This document shows, piece after piece, positions 47,390 through 58,549 of a DNA stretch of 64,000 bases. The stretch is from Rutpela maculata. Its lineage: Eukaryota; Arthropoda; Insecta; Coleoptera; Cerambycidae. Location: positions 14,558,706 to 14,622,705 of the forward strand of contig OW386288.2 in assembly GCA_936432065.2 (NCBI GenBank). Direction: 5' to 3'. Positions within the stretch are counted from its first letter, which is position 1, and each line of letters begins with the position of its first letter. The notes under the pieces are model-generated. The model did no database searches and was not told where the DNA came from. It saw nothing but the letters and a program-made list of their open reading frames with translations. A program made the translations under genes and the position numbers.

Positions 47390-48450
47390 AACCGTAAGTA
47401 TTCTAGGTGAATAATTTCAAAAAAAAATTTGAGACCTTAGCTTTTCTTATATATACAGGGTGTCCCGAAACTCCCGCCTTCCCCTTTAGGTGCTAATTCT
47501 CCATGTAAAAATAGTAAGATAAGTTCCTATAAACATGTGTCCGGAAATCCTTCCTAAGGGAGCTACGGCCCTCTAAGGATGGCGCAAAAATAGGTGTTTT
47601 GACTAATTATCTTTGAAATGATTTGGGACAACTTTATGAAAGTTGGTTAACTATTTTCGATTATTAAAGATTACTGTTTTACAGTATTGGCCAAAATTAA
47701 TTTTATCCAGGGGCGGAGAAACGAGGTGTTCTTTGTTTCTACATATTAATTTTTCCGTTTGACATTTTTAATATTTTAATCCCTGATTATGATTCCCTGG
47801 TTGATTCTGCATAAAAAAGGGCCTCTTTGCAATTAGCTATATGGCAAGCCGTTTTCGAGTAAAAACGGTCTAAACGAAATATTGCGTATTCGTTTGCTAA
47901 ATGCGCTTATTTATTTTTCAAAGTAGGCGTATGTCATTCAATAACAGAAATGGCAGAGTACACCTAAAATTTAACCAAGCTTCATAAAGTTGTCCCAAAT
48001 CATTTCCGAGATAATTAGTAAAAACACCTATTTTTGCGCCATCCTTAGAGGGCCGTAGCTCCCTTAGGAAGCATTTCCGGACACATGTTTATAGGAACAT
48101 TTCTTACTCTCGATGTTTCAAGGAGAAGGCGGGAGTTTCGGGACACCCTGTATATTAAATACCAATTTTATGAACTCTTAATTGCTTGATTTATCTATTT
48201 ACTCCCATTTACCTTAATTTACCCTTCAAGAGAATAAAATAAAAATATAATCCAGTTCCAGATCTCGTTAAAATACATACGTGTACCAAATTTCAAGTCA
48301 ATATCTTAAACGGTTCCAGAGTAATCGCGCGCACAAATAAAGTTACAGACCGACAGACAGACCAAGACAGGCAGAATTTTTTTCTCTCAAACTTCAAATC
48401 TCGATGTTTCATGACATTCTAAGCCTATTTGAACAATACAAATTTTTTTG
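47390..48450 (+). repeat. Dispersed 'ggatgtggaagt' family repeat, copy 3, split by a MITE
   Basis: Left part 47425-47455 (gagaccttagcttttctt) and right part 48151-48450 (attaaataccaatttta, aaaatataatccagttcca, gttacagaccgacag, ctaagcctatttgaaca) join into the same order as the uninterrupted copy at 51535-51845. Confidence 0.8.
47456..48150. mobile_element. Mariner-type MITE with TIRs of about 190 bp
   Basis: Ends cagggtgtcccgaaactccc and its complement, flanked by TA on each side. The inverted arms stay highly similar for about 190 bp (gtgtccggaaat, ggagctacggccctc, aaaataggtgttttgac). TA target plus CAGGGTG start suit a Tc1/mariner-like nonautonomous element. The empty site is visible in another repeat copy at about 51560. 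Confidence 0.9.
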
Positions 48451-48454
48451 TAAG

Positions 48455-48660
48455 ATTTTGATTTCAAGATTTTGTAAGATTTTTGTAAAAGTTAAAATAA
48501 TTACTAGTATTTTCTGGTAATACACTTACTTATTCTATTTTATAGAACTTTTACAACTTAAAGAATTTGCAATTGCATTTAATTAATAAGAAAATTCTCT
48601 GTTACTTCACAATAGTAAAGAGCTTACCGTATGGTCTGTATTTCTGTATATACACTTTCT
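48455..48660. other. Short AT-rich spacer
   Basis: Nothing recognised between the dispersed repeat and the hAT element. Confidence 0.4.
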
Positions 48661-48674
48661 AGTTGTGGTAAGAT

Positions 48675-49054
48675 CAGGACCGCCGACAGCTTACTTTATT
48701 GAGGGCCCTTTCCCTCTTTCAAGGTTTTGTCGTTTTATTTTTAGCATTTAGTTTAAATCAACAATTATTATTTACCGATCTAAAAATTTTATTGAAAACT
48801 CAATCAATTATGGTTTTTAAAAATGATAGGTATAAAATTTGTGAATCAATAGTTATGAATATGAACAGCCAAAAGGCTAAAATTTATTGAAATTGAAATA
48901 TATATAATATATAATTTGGTTTTTTTGAGAATCGCCAAACGTTCACAACTGAATGCCTAGCCTATATGACGTAATATAGCCGGGGCCCCGGGCTCCCTGC
49001 TGGTGCCCTGGCACCGGGGATTTACCTCCCTGCCTCCCCCTGTCGGCGGCCCTG
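48675..49054. mobile_element. Nonautonomous hAT element, 380 bp
   Basis: Left CAGGACCGCCGACAG and right CTGTCGGCGGCCCTG are inverted repeats. Flanks ggtaagat (48667-48674) and ggtaaggt (49055-49062) match 7 of 8, a decayed 8-bp duplication. A frame at 48699-48890 is incidental. Confidence 0.88.
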
Positions 49055-49074
49055 GGTAAGGTCTACGTAAATGT

Positions 49075-49720
49075 TTGATTTGCAGTTAGAATTGTAGATT
49101 TAACTCCGTTGTCTGTTTTAAATCCATATGTGAATATTGCTTCTGCTTTGTAGTATCGACTGAATGTGTCGTAGAATAAATTTTTCCTTGATCTTATTTA
49201 ATGATGAATACTCTAAATGGCACGGGGGTGGTGTAAGATGCCATGGGATTTCAGAAAAACCTTTAAGGTATATTTTTGGGAGGTTAATATTCCATAGCAC
49301 ACGGTTAGCTAGCGGCCTTGTTGCTGTAGGTCTAGACTTACAGATATGTGAATTATCTTATTTAAAGAGAACATTGTAGTTTAGGTGCTACGTTTGTGCT
49401 TCAACAGATATCATACAGTTAGTCAATAGCTGTTCTCTTCTCAAACTCTGTGGAGGGATGCCTGCTTCCACTTCTAATGCTGATGTTGGGTTTGTTCCAA
49501 AAGCTCCTCTGAATAACCTGAGACCGGTGTTTTGTAAAGGATCTAGTAGTTAAGTCATGAAGGACGCGCTGAAGAGTATATTATAGAACCGTAGTCCATT
49601 TATCTGGCACTAGATAGACATCTCAATATATTCAAGGTGGATTTGTATCTATCTACCAGGTCTTATATATGAATTTTCCATTTCAGTTTTTATATTCTTG
49701 AGAATCTGAAAGAATTTACA
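49075..49720 (-). pseudogene. LINE fragment between reverse transcriptase and RNase H
   Basis: Minus strand reads LVDRYKSTLNILRCLSS, DYGSIIYSSA, then LDPLQNTGLRLFRGAFGTN, PTSALEVEAGIPPQSLRREQ and much further on FTYGFKTDNGVKSTI. This is the post-RT region of I/Jockey-type elements (the DYGxxxYxSA, GLRLxxGAFxTxPxxxLxVExGxPPxxxRR sequence) running up to the first RNase H strand. Several stops and shifts (49440, 49360, 49200). It may be of the same family as the RNase H relic at 1.0-1.7 kb, but they do not overlap enough to test by eye. Confidence 0.75.
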
Positions 49721-49849
49721 TTCGTCTTATGATATTTTTCTCTGATACATTGCCATATAGAAGACAATGTATCCCATGGACTAAATAAATGACAATGATC
49801 ACGGTATTCCTGGAAAAAAATAGTGAAGTAACGTTGTCACTCTGTGCGG

Positions 49850-49987
49850 CTAAGCGCACGGTTAAATGCATACTACGGAACCTCTAAAAATTCTTAGCAG
49901 TTCAGTGGTGGAATAGCTATGCTAAACTCCGCCAGGACTTAAATATCAATAAAGGCGATTTATTATTATTATTATTATTATTATTCT
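49850..49987 (+). mobile_element. LINE 3' tail ending in (TTA)n
   Basis: ctatgctaaactccgccagg, aataaaggcgattta and (TTA)n at 49960-49985; homologous to 36735-36840. Confidence 0.6.
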
Positions 49988-50407
49988 AACGAGTAAAATA
50001 AATCTTTTTTCTCTTTCTAATTACACATTTTTAACATTTTTCTTAGTGAATGGGAGAATAAATAGTGAGTCTGGAGGGAAAATATATAATTATGAACGCA
50101 TACACAGACACCACACATAGCCGCTGAATCGCTCGCATGAATCTTTACGTACCTTTACTGTATTATATTTATTACACGTACACCTATCCACATTTATTTT
50201 GTTAGGAATTTTTTGTTCATAAATACGTGATCTATCCATCTTTATTTTTTATTTTTTCCTAGCCTGACTTAATTTTAAAATTTTGAAAAAATTGATGAAA
50301 AAAATTTTTTTCATTCTTTTTAGGATATAATTCTATACACTTTCACGAACTTATTAAAAAATATATTGTTTCCAAATTTTTGTAGGTAAATACCTTCATC
50401 GACTGGG

Positions 50408-50803
50408 AATCCTATCATGTAATTCAAGACTCCGTCAGTATTAGCTAGAAGAGTAGTTGTTTTGATTGGTTCTCCAATGATGAGTGTTTTAAAGTGTTAT
50501 CCTAAGTAGTATATTAGCGTGACCAGATTAAGGTACCACTATACAGAAAGTAGATGATTTCATATTTAATAAAAAAAAAGTATGAATGACTGAATTTAAG
50601 TAAAAGATTTAAGTATTTTCAATATATTTTTTTGCTTTAAAATGCTAAGAATCCTATCATGTAATTCAATACTTCGTCAGTATTAGCTAAAAGAGTAGTT
50701 GTTTTGATTAGTTTTCCAATAATGAGTGTTTTAAAGCATTTTCTTAAGTAGTATATTAACGTGCCCAGATTAGGGCAACAGTATACAAAAAGTAGGTAAT
50801 TTC
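50408..50803. repeat. Direct duplication with a period of about 242 bp
   Basis: aatcctatcatgtaattca starts copies near 50408 and 50650, each followed by gtcagtattagct, agagtagttgttttgatt and gtagtatatta. The unit is diverged. On the minus strand the first copy has a short open run (ANTDGVLNYMIGFPVDEGIY) that I cannot identify. Confidence 0.75.
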
Positions 50804-51025
50804 ATAATAAATAAATAAGTGTAAAGTTGTGATTTGCTTAATCTATACACAGCGTGTCCCATTTTGCTTGGAATCACCCCTGTAAAAAGTTTATTTTAAA
50901 AAATCGCTAATAAGATTTCACCATTCTGCCCAGAAATAAAATCATAGTAGGCCACGCTATTATGTTTTGTAAGATTTAATATAACACAAAGGTGCGTTTT
51001 TCAAAGATCTATATTTAAAAAAAAC

Positions 51026-51422
51026 CCGCTGTCCAAGGAATCACTACTTCCACATCCAGATTCTCTATCCAAGTCACTCACATCGAAAAAACTTTGTATG
51101 TGGGAATAATTGTTTATGGAACTTTAATAATATAATATTTAAAATCCTCTACCCCAAAAACCCATAAAACGATACCCCACATCGGTAGCGGGGTGGGGGT
51201 AGTGATAGGGGGGTGGTAGTGGAAGTAAAAAACCGCTGCCCAAGGAATCACTACTTCCACATTCAGATTTTTATTCAAATCACTCACAACGAAAAAATTT
51301 TGTATGTGGAAATAATAGTTTATGGAACTTTAATAATATAGTATTTGAAATCCTTTACCCCAAAAACCTATAAAACGATACCCCACATCGGTAGCGGGGT
51401 GGGGGTGGTGATGGTGGATAAA
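51026..51422. repeat. Tandem duplication, unit about 207 bp
   Basis: Two successive copies begin ccgctg.ccaaggaatcac (51026 and 51233) and end ggggtgggggt, with acttccacat and ataaaacgataccccacat inside. The same head occurs singly at 63.3 kb. Confidence 0.85.
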
Positions 51423-51895
51423 GAAAAAAAACATTTTGAGGTTTTGGTTCTTGTACACACACTAAATCACAATTTTTTTTCATCCCCTTTAATAATGGGG
51501 TGGGGGTGGTAATGGGGGTGGCTAATGCCAAAATTTTTTTGAGACCTTAGCTTCTCTTGTATATACTAAATACCAATTTTATGGACTCTTACCTGCTTGA
51601 TTTACCTATTTTCCCCAAATTTACCCCAATTTACCCACCAACCCTTCGACGAAACAAGATGAAAATATAATCTAGTTCTAGATCCCGTTAAAGTACATAC
51701 GTGTACCAAATTTCAAGTCAATATCTCAAACGGTTCCAGAGTAAACGTGCGCACAAAAAAGTTACAGACCGACAGACAGAAATTTTTTTTTTCGCTCAAA
51801 CTTAAAATCTCGACGTTTCGTGATATTCTAAGCCTATATGAACAATAAAAATTTTAAAAAACTTTTTTGTCGTTACAAACACACTGGATGTGGAA
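51041..51895 (+). repeat. Dispersed 'ggatgtggaagt' family repeat, copy 4, fullest copy
   Basis: acttccacatccag near 51046 and ctggatgtggaagt near 51881 are inverted ends of the family. Inside are gttcttgtacacacact, aataatggggtggggg, gagaccttagcttctc, taatctagttctagatc, tacagaccgacagacag. It lies within the TIR element 50853-52238. Confidence 0.75.
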
Positions 51896-52309
51896 GTAAT
51901 TATCTAAAACGGACATTAAATAAACTTTTTATAGGGGTGGTTCCAAGCAAAATGGGACGCACTGGTTTCACTCAAGAAAAGTCAAAAATAAGAATTTCTT
52001 CACGAAATTTGGTACAAACCCGAATCCAGTGGCTCACTCAGATTTGAAATAAAAAAATCGCTAATAAGATTTCACCATTTTCTGCCACGCTATTATGTTT
52101 TGTAAGATTTAATATACCTAACACAAAGATGCGCTTTTCAAAGATCTATATTAAAAAAAAAAAAAAATTATCTAAATCGGACATTAAATAAACTTTTAAT
52201 GGGGGTGGTTCCAAGCAAAATGGGACACGCTGTATATAAAAGAATACCCTGACTGACTGACTCGACCTTTTTTACCCCCGAAGGGGTAAACAGGGGGGGT
52301 TGAAATTTC

Positions 52310-52810
52310 AGGCTTTTTCGGAAACTGTTAGATCTAAATGCGTGAAATTTGGCAGAAATATTTTTTGAAATTTATTAAATACGTGTAAGACGAAATTTCG
52401 ATTTTCACTTTTTGAAGGGGTCAAAATGGGGGTAGTAGATGGTTTAAAGCGCGCCCGTATTTTTGAAATCGCGTAAGTCATAAACGTGATTATTCGAGCG
52501 ATAAACTCTTCTGAGGAAATAAGAAGACACGTATTCGACGATTTTCAAAAAGGGTAAACGGGGAGGGGGTGGTTTTTAAACTTTTCGGAAACGGTTAGAC
52601 CTAGAAGCGTGAAATTTGGCAGAAATACTCTTTATTGGAATCTATTAGACACGAGTGAGACGAAATTTCGATTTTCACTTTTTGAAGAGGTAAGACCGGG
52701 GGTGGTAGATGGTATAAAGGGTATCTGTATCTCTGAAATCGCGTAAGTCAGAAACGTGATATTCCAGTGACGGGCTCTTCTGAGGAAATAAGTATTCGAC
52801 AGGTGGACAG
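52310..52810. repeat. Tandem repeat of two units, about 270-280 bp
   Basis: Both units contain gcgtgaaatttggcagaaat (near 52340 and 52609), gacgaaatttcgattttcac (52389, 52659), gaaatcgcgtaagtca and ctcttctgaggaaataag. Confidence 0.85.
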
Positions 52811-52927
52811 GGAGAGGGATGTTTTTAAGCATGAAATTAGACACATACCCGCCCATGTGTTCTATTGTCGATTAAAATAATTACTTTTTTCGTTTAACTC
52901 GCTCTAACACAAAAATAGACAAATTGC

Positions 52928-53247
52928 GATGCGCAGTGAGTTTCCCCGACTAAGGATGCGTAGTGGGTTTCCTCGAGTACTACGGATGTGCAGTGGGTTT
53001 CCTCGAGTACTACGGATGTGCAGTGTGTTTCCTCGTGTACTATTAATTCGCAGCGGATTTCTCCGAGCACCATGGATGCGCAGTGGGTTTCCTCGGGTAC
53101 TATGGATGTGCAGTGGATTTCCTCGGGCACTATGGATGCGCAATGGGTTTTTTCGAGTACTATGGATGCACAGTGGGTTTCCTCTTGTGCAATGGATGGA
53201 AAGTGGATTTCCTTAAATGCAATGGATGTGCAGTGGGTTAGTATCTC
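52928..53247. repeat. 30-bp minisatellite, about 10-11 copies
   Basis: Unit gatgtgcagtgggtttcctc plus a variable ten (gagtactacg). Because 30 is a multiple of three, open frames appear on both strands (95 to 128 codons); these are not genes. The array lies just before the Helitron-like end. Confidence 0.93.
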
Positions 53248-53309
53248 AATGTTCTTAATTCCACGCGGACGAAGTTCCACGCGGACAAAGTCGCGGGCGT
53301 CAGCTAGTA

Positions 53310-54424
53310 CCTAAATAATATTCTCTAATCTATGGATTTATTACATCTACATAGTGTTTCTTTAGTTTTTAAACTTTGTAACTAAACTCCATTTCTCAAA
53401 TCATTCAAACATTGGCTCAATAATTAAAATGTGTCTGTTTAGCTTTAATTTAACCGTACAAAGGCCATGCGTCATTAGCAGCTTTCCTCCAATACTTTCC
53501 ACGAATTCCACGTGCGTCCAATTATGCAAGTGGCAAGTGCATGCAAATACCGGAGAAATATGCGTCCGCTAGCCACTACAAGACAGTTTAAAAGAGCCGA
53601 CAAACAATGGCATTACCATATGCCGGGCGATGATAATATTTCATCAGTTTATTTGCATATGCTAGTATGTCTTAAGAGCGTACTAATTAATTGCCTATTC
53701 TGCATGCACTTTATTAATTAGTCTCGGTTTACGTTTAATTATTCCTCTCCTCGAGAGCGATTTATGTTAAATAATAATTATTTAATAAGACGAGCTATGT
53801 ATTATTCAATTATTCTGACAAATTGCAGATGCCCGAGCCACTTGCTATGGCAAGTCGGCGATATGGGAATTACGCTATAATAGCTAAGGTAAATAAATTT
53901 GTATTAATTTGTTTATTTATCTAGATTACAATAATGCAATTATAATCAAATAATAGTTGTAGGTATTAAGGATTTTTTGTGTGAATGAGTCATCTTGTCC
54001 GGATGACCATACGTACGAATTTCGCTGTATTTTCAGGAATTTTAATAGTATGTACAGCATGCTTGGATGTACAGCAAAACGTATCGTATTACGTTTGCCT
54101 GGAATCATATCATTTTTAATTTGGAAAATTTGTTTTTCTGAAAAGTGGTTTTTTGTTTTGGGATATATTGAGCTTTGTCATTGTATAATCGGTCAATTAA
54201 GGGAGTGCCGGATGAATGCTGAAAGTGTGGAGCCGTGCGTGAATAGGTTTCATATGTATATACGGCTATTGGTAGTGTTGAGATTGCGCCTTGTATCGTG
54301 TAATTTTTTGAGTAGGGAAAACTTGCCCTAATTCGAATGCTCGAGACAGAAGGAGATTTGGAGCGATGATTGAGCTGTGGAGAAAGAGGGAATAACTTGG
54401 TGATCGACAGGTTTTCAGGAATGT
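53310..54424. other. Probable low-copy noncoding DNA
   Basis: 53460-53900 lacks element phrases and contains clustered taattaatt/attaattag words (53680-53720) and a balanced ccgggcgatgat block, which might be a conserved noncoding segment. A 116-codon frame at 53981-54331 has no recognisable content, and I do not call it a gene. Confidence 0.4.
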
Positions 54425-54425
54425 A

Positions 54426-55772
54426 TACCGGGTGCCACAGGCTAGTGGCTCCCCGCTATATTTCCTTTATTTTTCAACTTATCCATTTGAAATTTGGGAT
54501 GCCTACACTACCTGTAAAAATGGATTTTTGGACATAAAGAACGGTATGAGACCATTTCCGGTTTACCCGGAAATGACAGCAACTTTCGATTTTTAAATGG
54601 AACACCCTGTATACTTTTACATATTTGGATTCAAGACAACATTCTGAGTATACCATGAGATTTTTGCGAATTTTTGAGTCGATAGTCAGTTTTTTAAGCA
54701 TTTTAAGGGTGCTTTGGAATACCTACCAAAATTTGTTCTACGGCAGGTAAGGTTCAAAAGAAAAATATAATTTTTCGTTTAATCTCATTAATAACTATTT
54801 ACGAAGCCTACAAAATTGAACAAATCACTTTTTTATCGAAAACTTTTTTTTTTTCAAATGGGAAGGTGGTGGCTGCTCCTAGTGTTCAATAAATTATAGA
54901 TTTTTTCTGAATTCATTGATATCCATTTCAAATCTATGCTATTTGTTTTTCTATTTTATTGAATTTATTTAAAAATAAAAAATTACTTTCAATATAATTT
55001 TTCTTGCAAAAATCATATGTCTAATAATGAAATGTGAATAACTACCTTTTTGCGAATAATAGCCTTTTGGTTCTCTCTTTTGTTTCTTAGTAGGTATAAG
55101 TACTAGTGCAAAGTATAAGGATCAATAAAAATTATTTTGAAAGTGATTTTTTATTTTTAAATAAATTTAATAAAATAGAAAAACAAATAACAGGATCAAT
55201 AAAAATTATTTTGAAAGTGATTTTTTATTTTTAAATAAATTTAATAAAATAGAAAAACAAATAACATAGATTTGAAATGGATATCAATGAATTCAGAAAA
55301 AAATCTTTAATTTATTGAACACTAGGAGCCATTTGAAAAAAAAAAGTTTTCGATAAAAAAGTGGTTTGTTCAATTTTGTAAGCTTCGTAAATAGTTATTA
55401 ATGAGATTAAACGAAAAATTATATTTTTCCCTTGAACCTTACCTGCCGTGGAACAAATTTTGCTATTCCAAAGCACTCTAGACGAATGTCTTAAAATGCT
55501 TTAAAACACTGACTATCGACTCAAAAATTCGCGAAAATCTCATGGTATACTCAGAATGTTGTCTTGAATTCAAATATGTAAAAATATACAGGGTGTTCCA
55601 TTTAAAAATCGAAAGTTGCGGTCATTTCCGGGTAAACCGGAAATGGTCTCATACCATTCTTTATGTCCAAAAATCCATTTTTACAGGTAGTTTGTGCGCC
55701 CCAAATTTTAAATGGATAAGTTAAAAAATAAAGGAAATATAGAGGGGAGCCACTTGCTTGTGGCACCCGGTA
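54426..55772. mobile_element. Fold-back element with arms of about 570 bp
   Basis: Ends taccgggtgccac and gtggcacccggta, with TA on either side. The arms (54426-55000, 55200-55772) are inverted copies to the centre, with a 115-bp spacer. A 74-bp segment of the right arm is tandemly duplicated (55119-55192, 55193-55266). Inner gtgttcc/ggaacac words (about 54605 and 55590) mimic a smaller MITE. No gene; paired short frames in the two arms are mirror images. Confidence 0.9.
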
Positions 55773-55774
55773 TA

Positions 55775-57105
55775 GGGTCACATAGGAACCTTGGTCTATA
55801 AATTTTGCAATTTCCTATTTAGCACATTTTAATATACGTTTGTTTTTAAAAATATTTATTTCTTTTGTTTCTTGTTGCTGTTTTGTTAAGTTGAATATTG
55901 TTTGAGATATGTCTTTTACAAATAAAGCACAAAATTATTATTTACATTCTTTTCAAAATTATTTAAAAAAAAATCAGTTTGGAATCGGAAAGAGTGTTTT
56001 TAATTTATTTCTCTAAAACCAAAAAGAATTTCCAATATGACGTAATAACGTAAATTGAAGCTATTTAAAACGTTTATAAGAAAACATTAACGCAGTTCAT
56101 GTACAGGGTGAGGTGAAAAACTATTCAAGAACATTAAGTTTTCTTTCTTAAAAATTTTTTCAATTTTTTTTTTTAAATCACTCTGTACATATGTTTAAAT
56201 GCCTTAAAAATATCTACAATTTGATGTGCTCAACATGGTCGTCGCTTAAAAAATAAGAAAGTTACAAGCCTGGGAAATTTTAAGTGGCGCACCCTGTATA
56301 TTATTGTTATTATTGTTTTTTCTTCTTTTTTCCTTGGTTACTTAAAAACTTACTTGAACATTTTACGCATTTTTGTTAAAGACTTAGATGAGTTATCTCT
56401 CTTACACGCAGTAAGATAGTGCCCCACCCCATAAATTTCGAGGTGGCAGATTTCTTAAATAATAAATAGTGCTTGTCGCAAGCCCGTACAGAGTCCAGAT
56501 TTGAATTCTCTCGATTTTTTCTTTAGACGTAAAATATAAATGACTTATTTTAATAACACAGGTACACAAAAAAAATGTCATGTATTTAAGACCAGATTAT
56601 ACCCTAATGTATTTTGTAGCGTTGAATCCGAATCTGACGTTACAATTGCTCCAGCAAGTCACGATTTTTTTCTAACCTCAAAAATCCATAAAAAACCGTT
56701 ATATTTTGAGCTTAGAAAAACGTGACGCGATGCAACGCGACATCAGATTCGAATTTGGTGCATCAATATACATACAAACACAAAGGTATACCGCATACAA
56801 CCCGTACTAAGGAGTACAAGACACTTTTTTTATAGGCACACACACAAAATTGTATTCAGCAGTATGCCCCGAGCAGGTGGTAGCAGATTTTGAGCTAGCT
56901 CCACAGTGTTATTGGTCATTATGTATTCCTAGTCTTCAGGTGGTAGTACACCCGATACAAATGTTGCTGAGCAGTGCTAAAGGCTGGTGGAAGAGTATAA
57001 GAGTAGATGATTTCACCGCCTTATTAAGTCGCGTTGATTTTGCAAAACAATAATATTTAAATGTATCTCTTAATATTGCATTAAGTGGAACACCATACAT
57101 CACCA
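55775..57105. other. Gene-poor stretch with a small MITE and a transposase scrap
   Basis: 56102-56296 starts tacagggtgagg and ends gcgcaccctgta, possibly a 190-bp mariner-type MITE with very short termini. Near 56486-56523 the plus strand reads SPDLNSLDFFF, the third catalytic block of Tc1/mariner transposases (usually SPDLNPLDFF), in an otherwise unreadable frame. Confidence 0.4.
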
Positions 57106-57109
57106 AAAA

Positions 57110-58548
57110 GAGTACGTGCAAATAAGAGTACCAATAAATCTACTACGTCTTTGCCAATCGCAGTGGGTGAACAATTGCGTGAGTTCTTTGAATTAAATAA
57201 AATTATCTATAGTGGTCAAAATGGATTTAGGGAGAAACATTCGTGCGAGTCAGCTTTACAATTTGTGTGTGAACAATGGAGGAGAGACATTGGTGAGGGG
57301 AAGATTACGCTGAGCGTGTTCGTTGACTTGCAGCGCGCCTTTGAAACGATAGATAGTTCTAGGTTATTGTGGAAATTACAGAAATATGGTATAAAATCAA
57401 CTGCTCTTAGATAGGTGGCAAGTTATTTAGAAAATAGGTGTCATAAAACTAAAGTTAATAACAAAATATCAAACTCGGTGGATAGTATATATGGGGCCCC
57501 GCAGGGAAGTGTGCTAGGGCCACTTCTCTTTGTGTTATACATAAATGATATTAGTAAAGTTTTAAAAAATTCGTTTGTTAGTCTATTCGCAGATGATACA
57601 CTAATATCGGTGTCAGGGTACGACCTGTAAGATATAGTGCATAATTTAAATGTTGAACTTTTGTATAACTGGTTATGTGTTAATAAATTAAAGTTAAACT
57701 CGGCCAAAACAAAATTTAAGATAATTGGATCTAAACATAATTGCCAAAAATACTCCGGAGATGATATTAATGTATCTATAAAAAATAATAAAATTGAAGT
57801 AGTATCTGAGATAAAGTATCTGGGAGTTATTTTGGATCAGCAACTTACCTTTTCACATAATGTTGATTATCTTTGTAAGAAAATAGGAAAAAAAATTGTT
57901 TTTTTCTATCGTATTTCTAGGAATCTGTCAAAATGGAGTAAACTGTTAATATACAACACAATTCTGTCATTTTAATTATTGTATTTCTTTACTAATCTCC
58001 TGATCAAATGAAAATATAAATAGATTACAGGTACTCCAAAATAAAATAATGAGAATAATATTAAATTGTGATAAATATACCCCTATTTTGTGGAAATCAT
58101 TGAGATGGTTGTCCGTGAGGCAAAACATTGATAAGGCAAATGTCTCTTTAATCTATAAAATAAGACAAGAAATTTCCAGAGTACCTGCAAAATTTTCTAG
58201 TGACTAGATCTGAAAAACACCGGTATGATATAAGGTCAAAAGATAATTATAATATTGAATTCGTAAGATCCAGTAATTTGCAGAAAACTCTCTTTGGTGA
58301 CGGTCTGAGACTTTTCAACGCTTTGCCGGATGAAATGAAAGATGTTCGTAGTGTTGGGTTATTTACAAAATTAATAACGAATTTATATCTAGATTAAATG
58401 TGTAAGCTTGTAAGTTGTAAATTGAATTCTTTTCCATTCTATAAGTTGGTATTTAAAGCTGTGTTCTATGTATTCTATGTATGTATCTCTCTTTTTGTGT
58501 ACGAATAGCCTTTGTGCTAAATAATGCAATTTATTATTATTATTAAAC
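57110..58548 (+). pseudogene. LINE reverse transcriptase, 5' truncated, (TTA)n tail
   Basis: QNGFREKHSCESALQFV, SVFVDLQRAFETID, SYLENRCHKTKVNN, YGAPQGSVLGPLLFVLYIND, SLFADDTLIS (FADD at 57586-57597), WLCVNKLKLNSAKTKF, EIKYLGVILDQQLTFS, and, after a gap with frameshifts, HRYDIRSKDNYNIEF and LFNALPDEMKD. Nonsense codons at 57412 (TAG) and 57628 (TAA) plus breaks near 57973 and 58195 kill it. The tail ends in (TTA)n at 58530-58545. CR1/L2-like group; upstream of 57145 nothing matches, so it is 5' truncated. Confidence 0.88.
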
Positions 58549-58549
58549 A

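Larger units (their letters stand above)
50853..52238. mobile_element. Mariner-type TIR element, noncoding and internally rearranged
   Basis: Left cagcgtgtcccattttgctt and right aagcaaaatgggacacgctg are inverted repeats extending about 45 bp (to gtttattt/aaataaac). TA-rich flanks suit a TA duplication. Inside are a nested dispersed-repeat copy and a second copy of the end sequences (aagcaaaatgggacgc at 51947 and ctaataagatttcacca at 50914 and 52062), so the element has been duplicated internally. No transposase. Confidence 0.82.
52242..53307 (+). mobile_element. Helitron-like nonautonomous element
   Basis: The right end reads cgcggacaaagtcgcg, a short near-palindrome, then ggcgtcag and CTAG followed by T, matching the Helitron pattern of a 3' hairpin a few bases before CTRR-T. 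Similar gcggacgaagtcgcgggc...gctag ends are widespread in insect genomes. The left end is unclear; it probably begins close to the ta-rich junction with the preceding element, before ctgactgactgactcgac. No Rep or helicase gene is present. It holds two tandem repeats. Confidence 0.55.

Noticed and set aside
12961..51790. Short tandem accgaccgacag / gacagacagacag runs as CRISPR-like repeats
   Set aside because: They are simple microsatellites inside dispersed elements, with no spacers.
52894..53314. Open frames of 79-128 codons on both strands with periodic peptides
   Set aside because: They are produced by the 30-bp minisatellite, whose period is a multiple of three.
53981..54331. 116-codon open frame
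   Set aside because: No recognisable domain, no neighbours and no supporting composition; chance is more likely.
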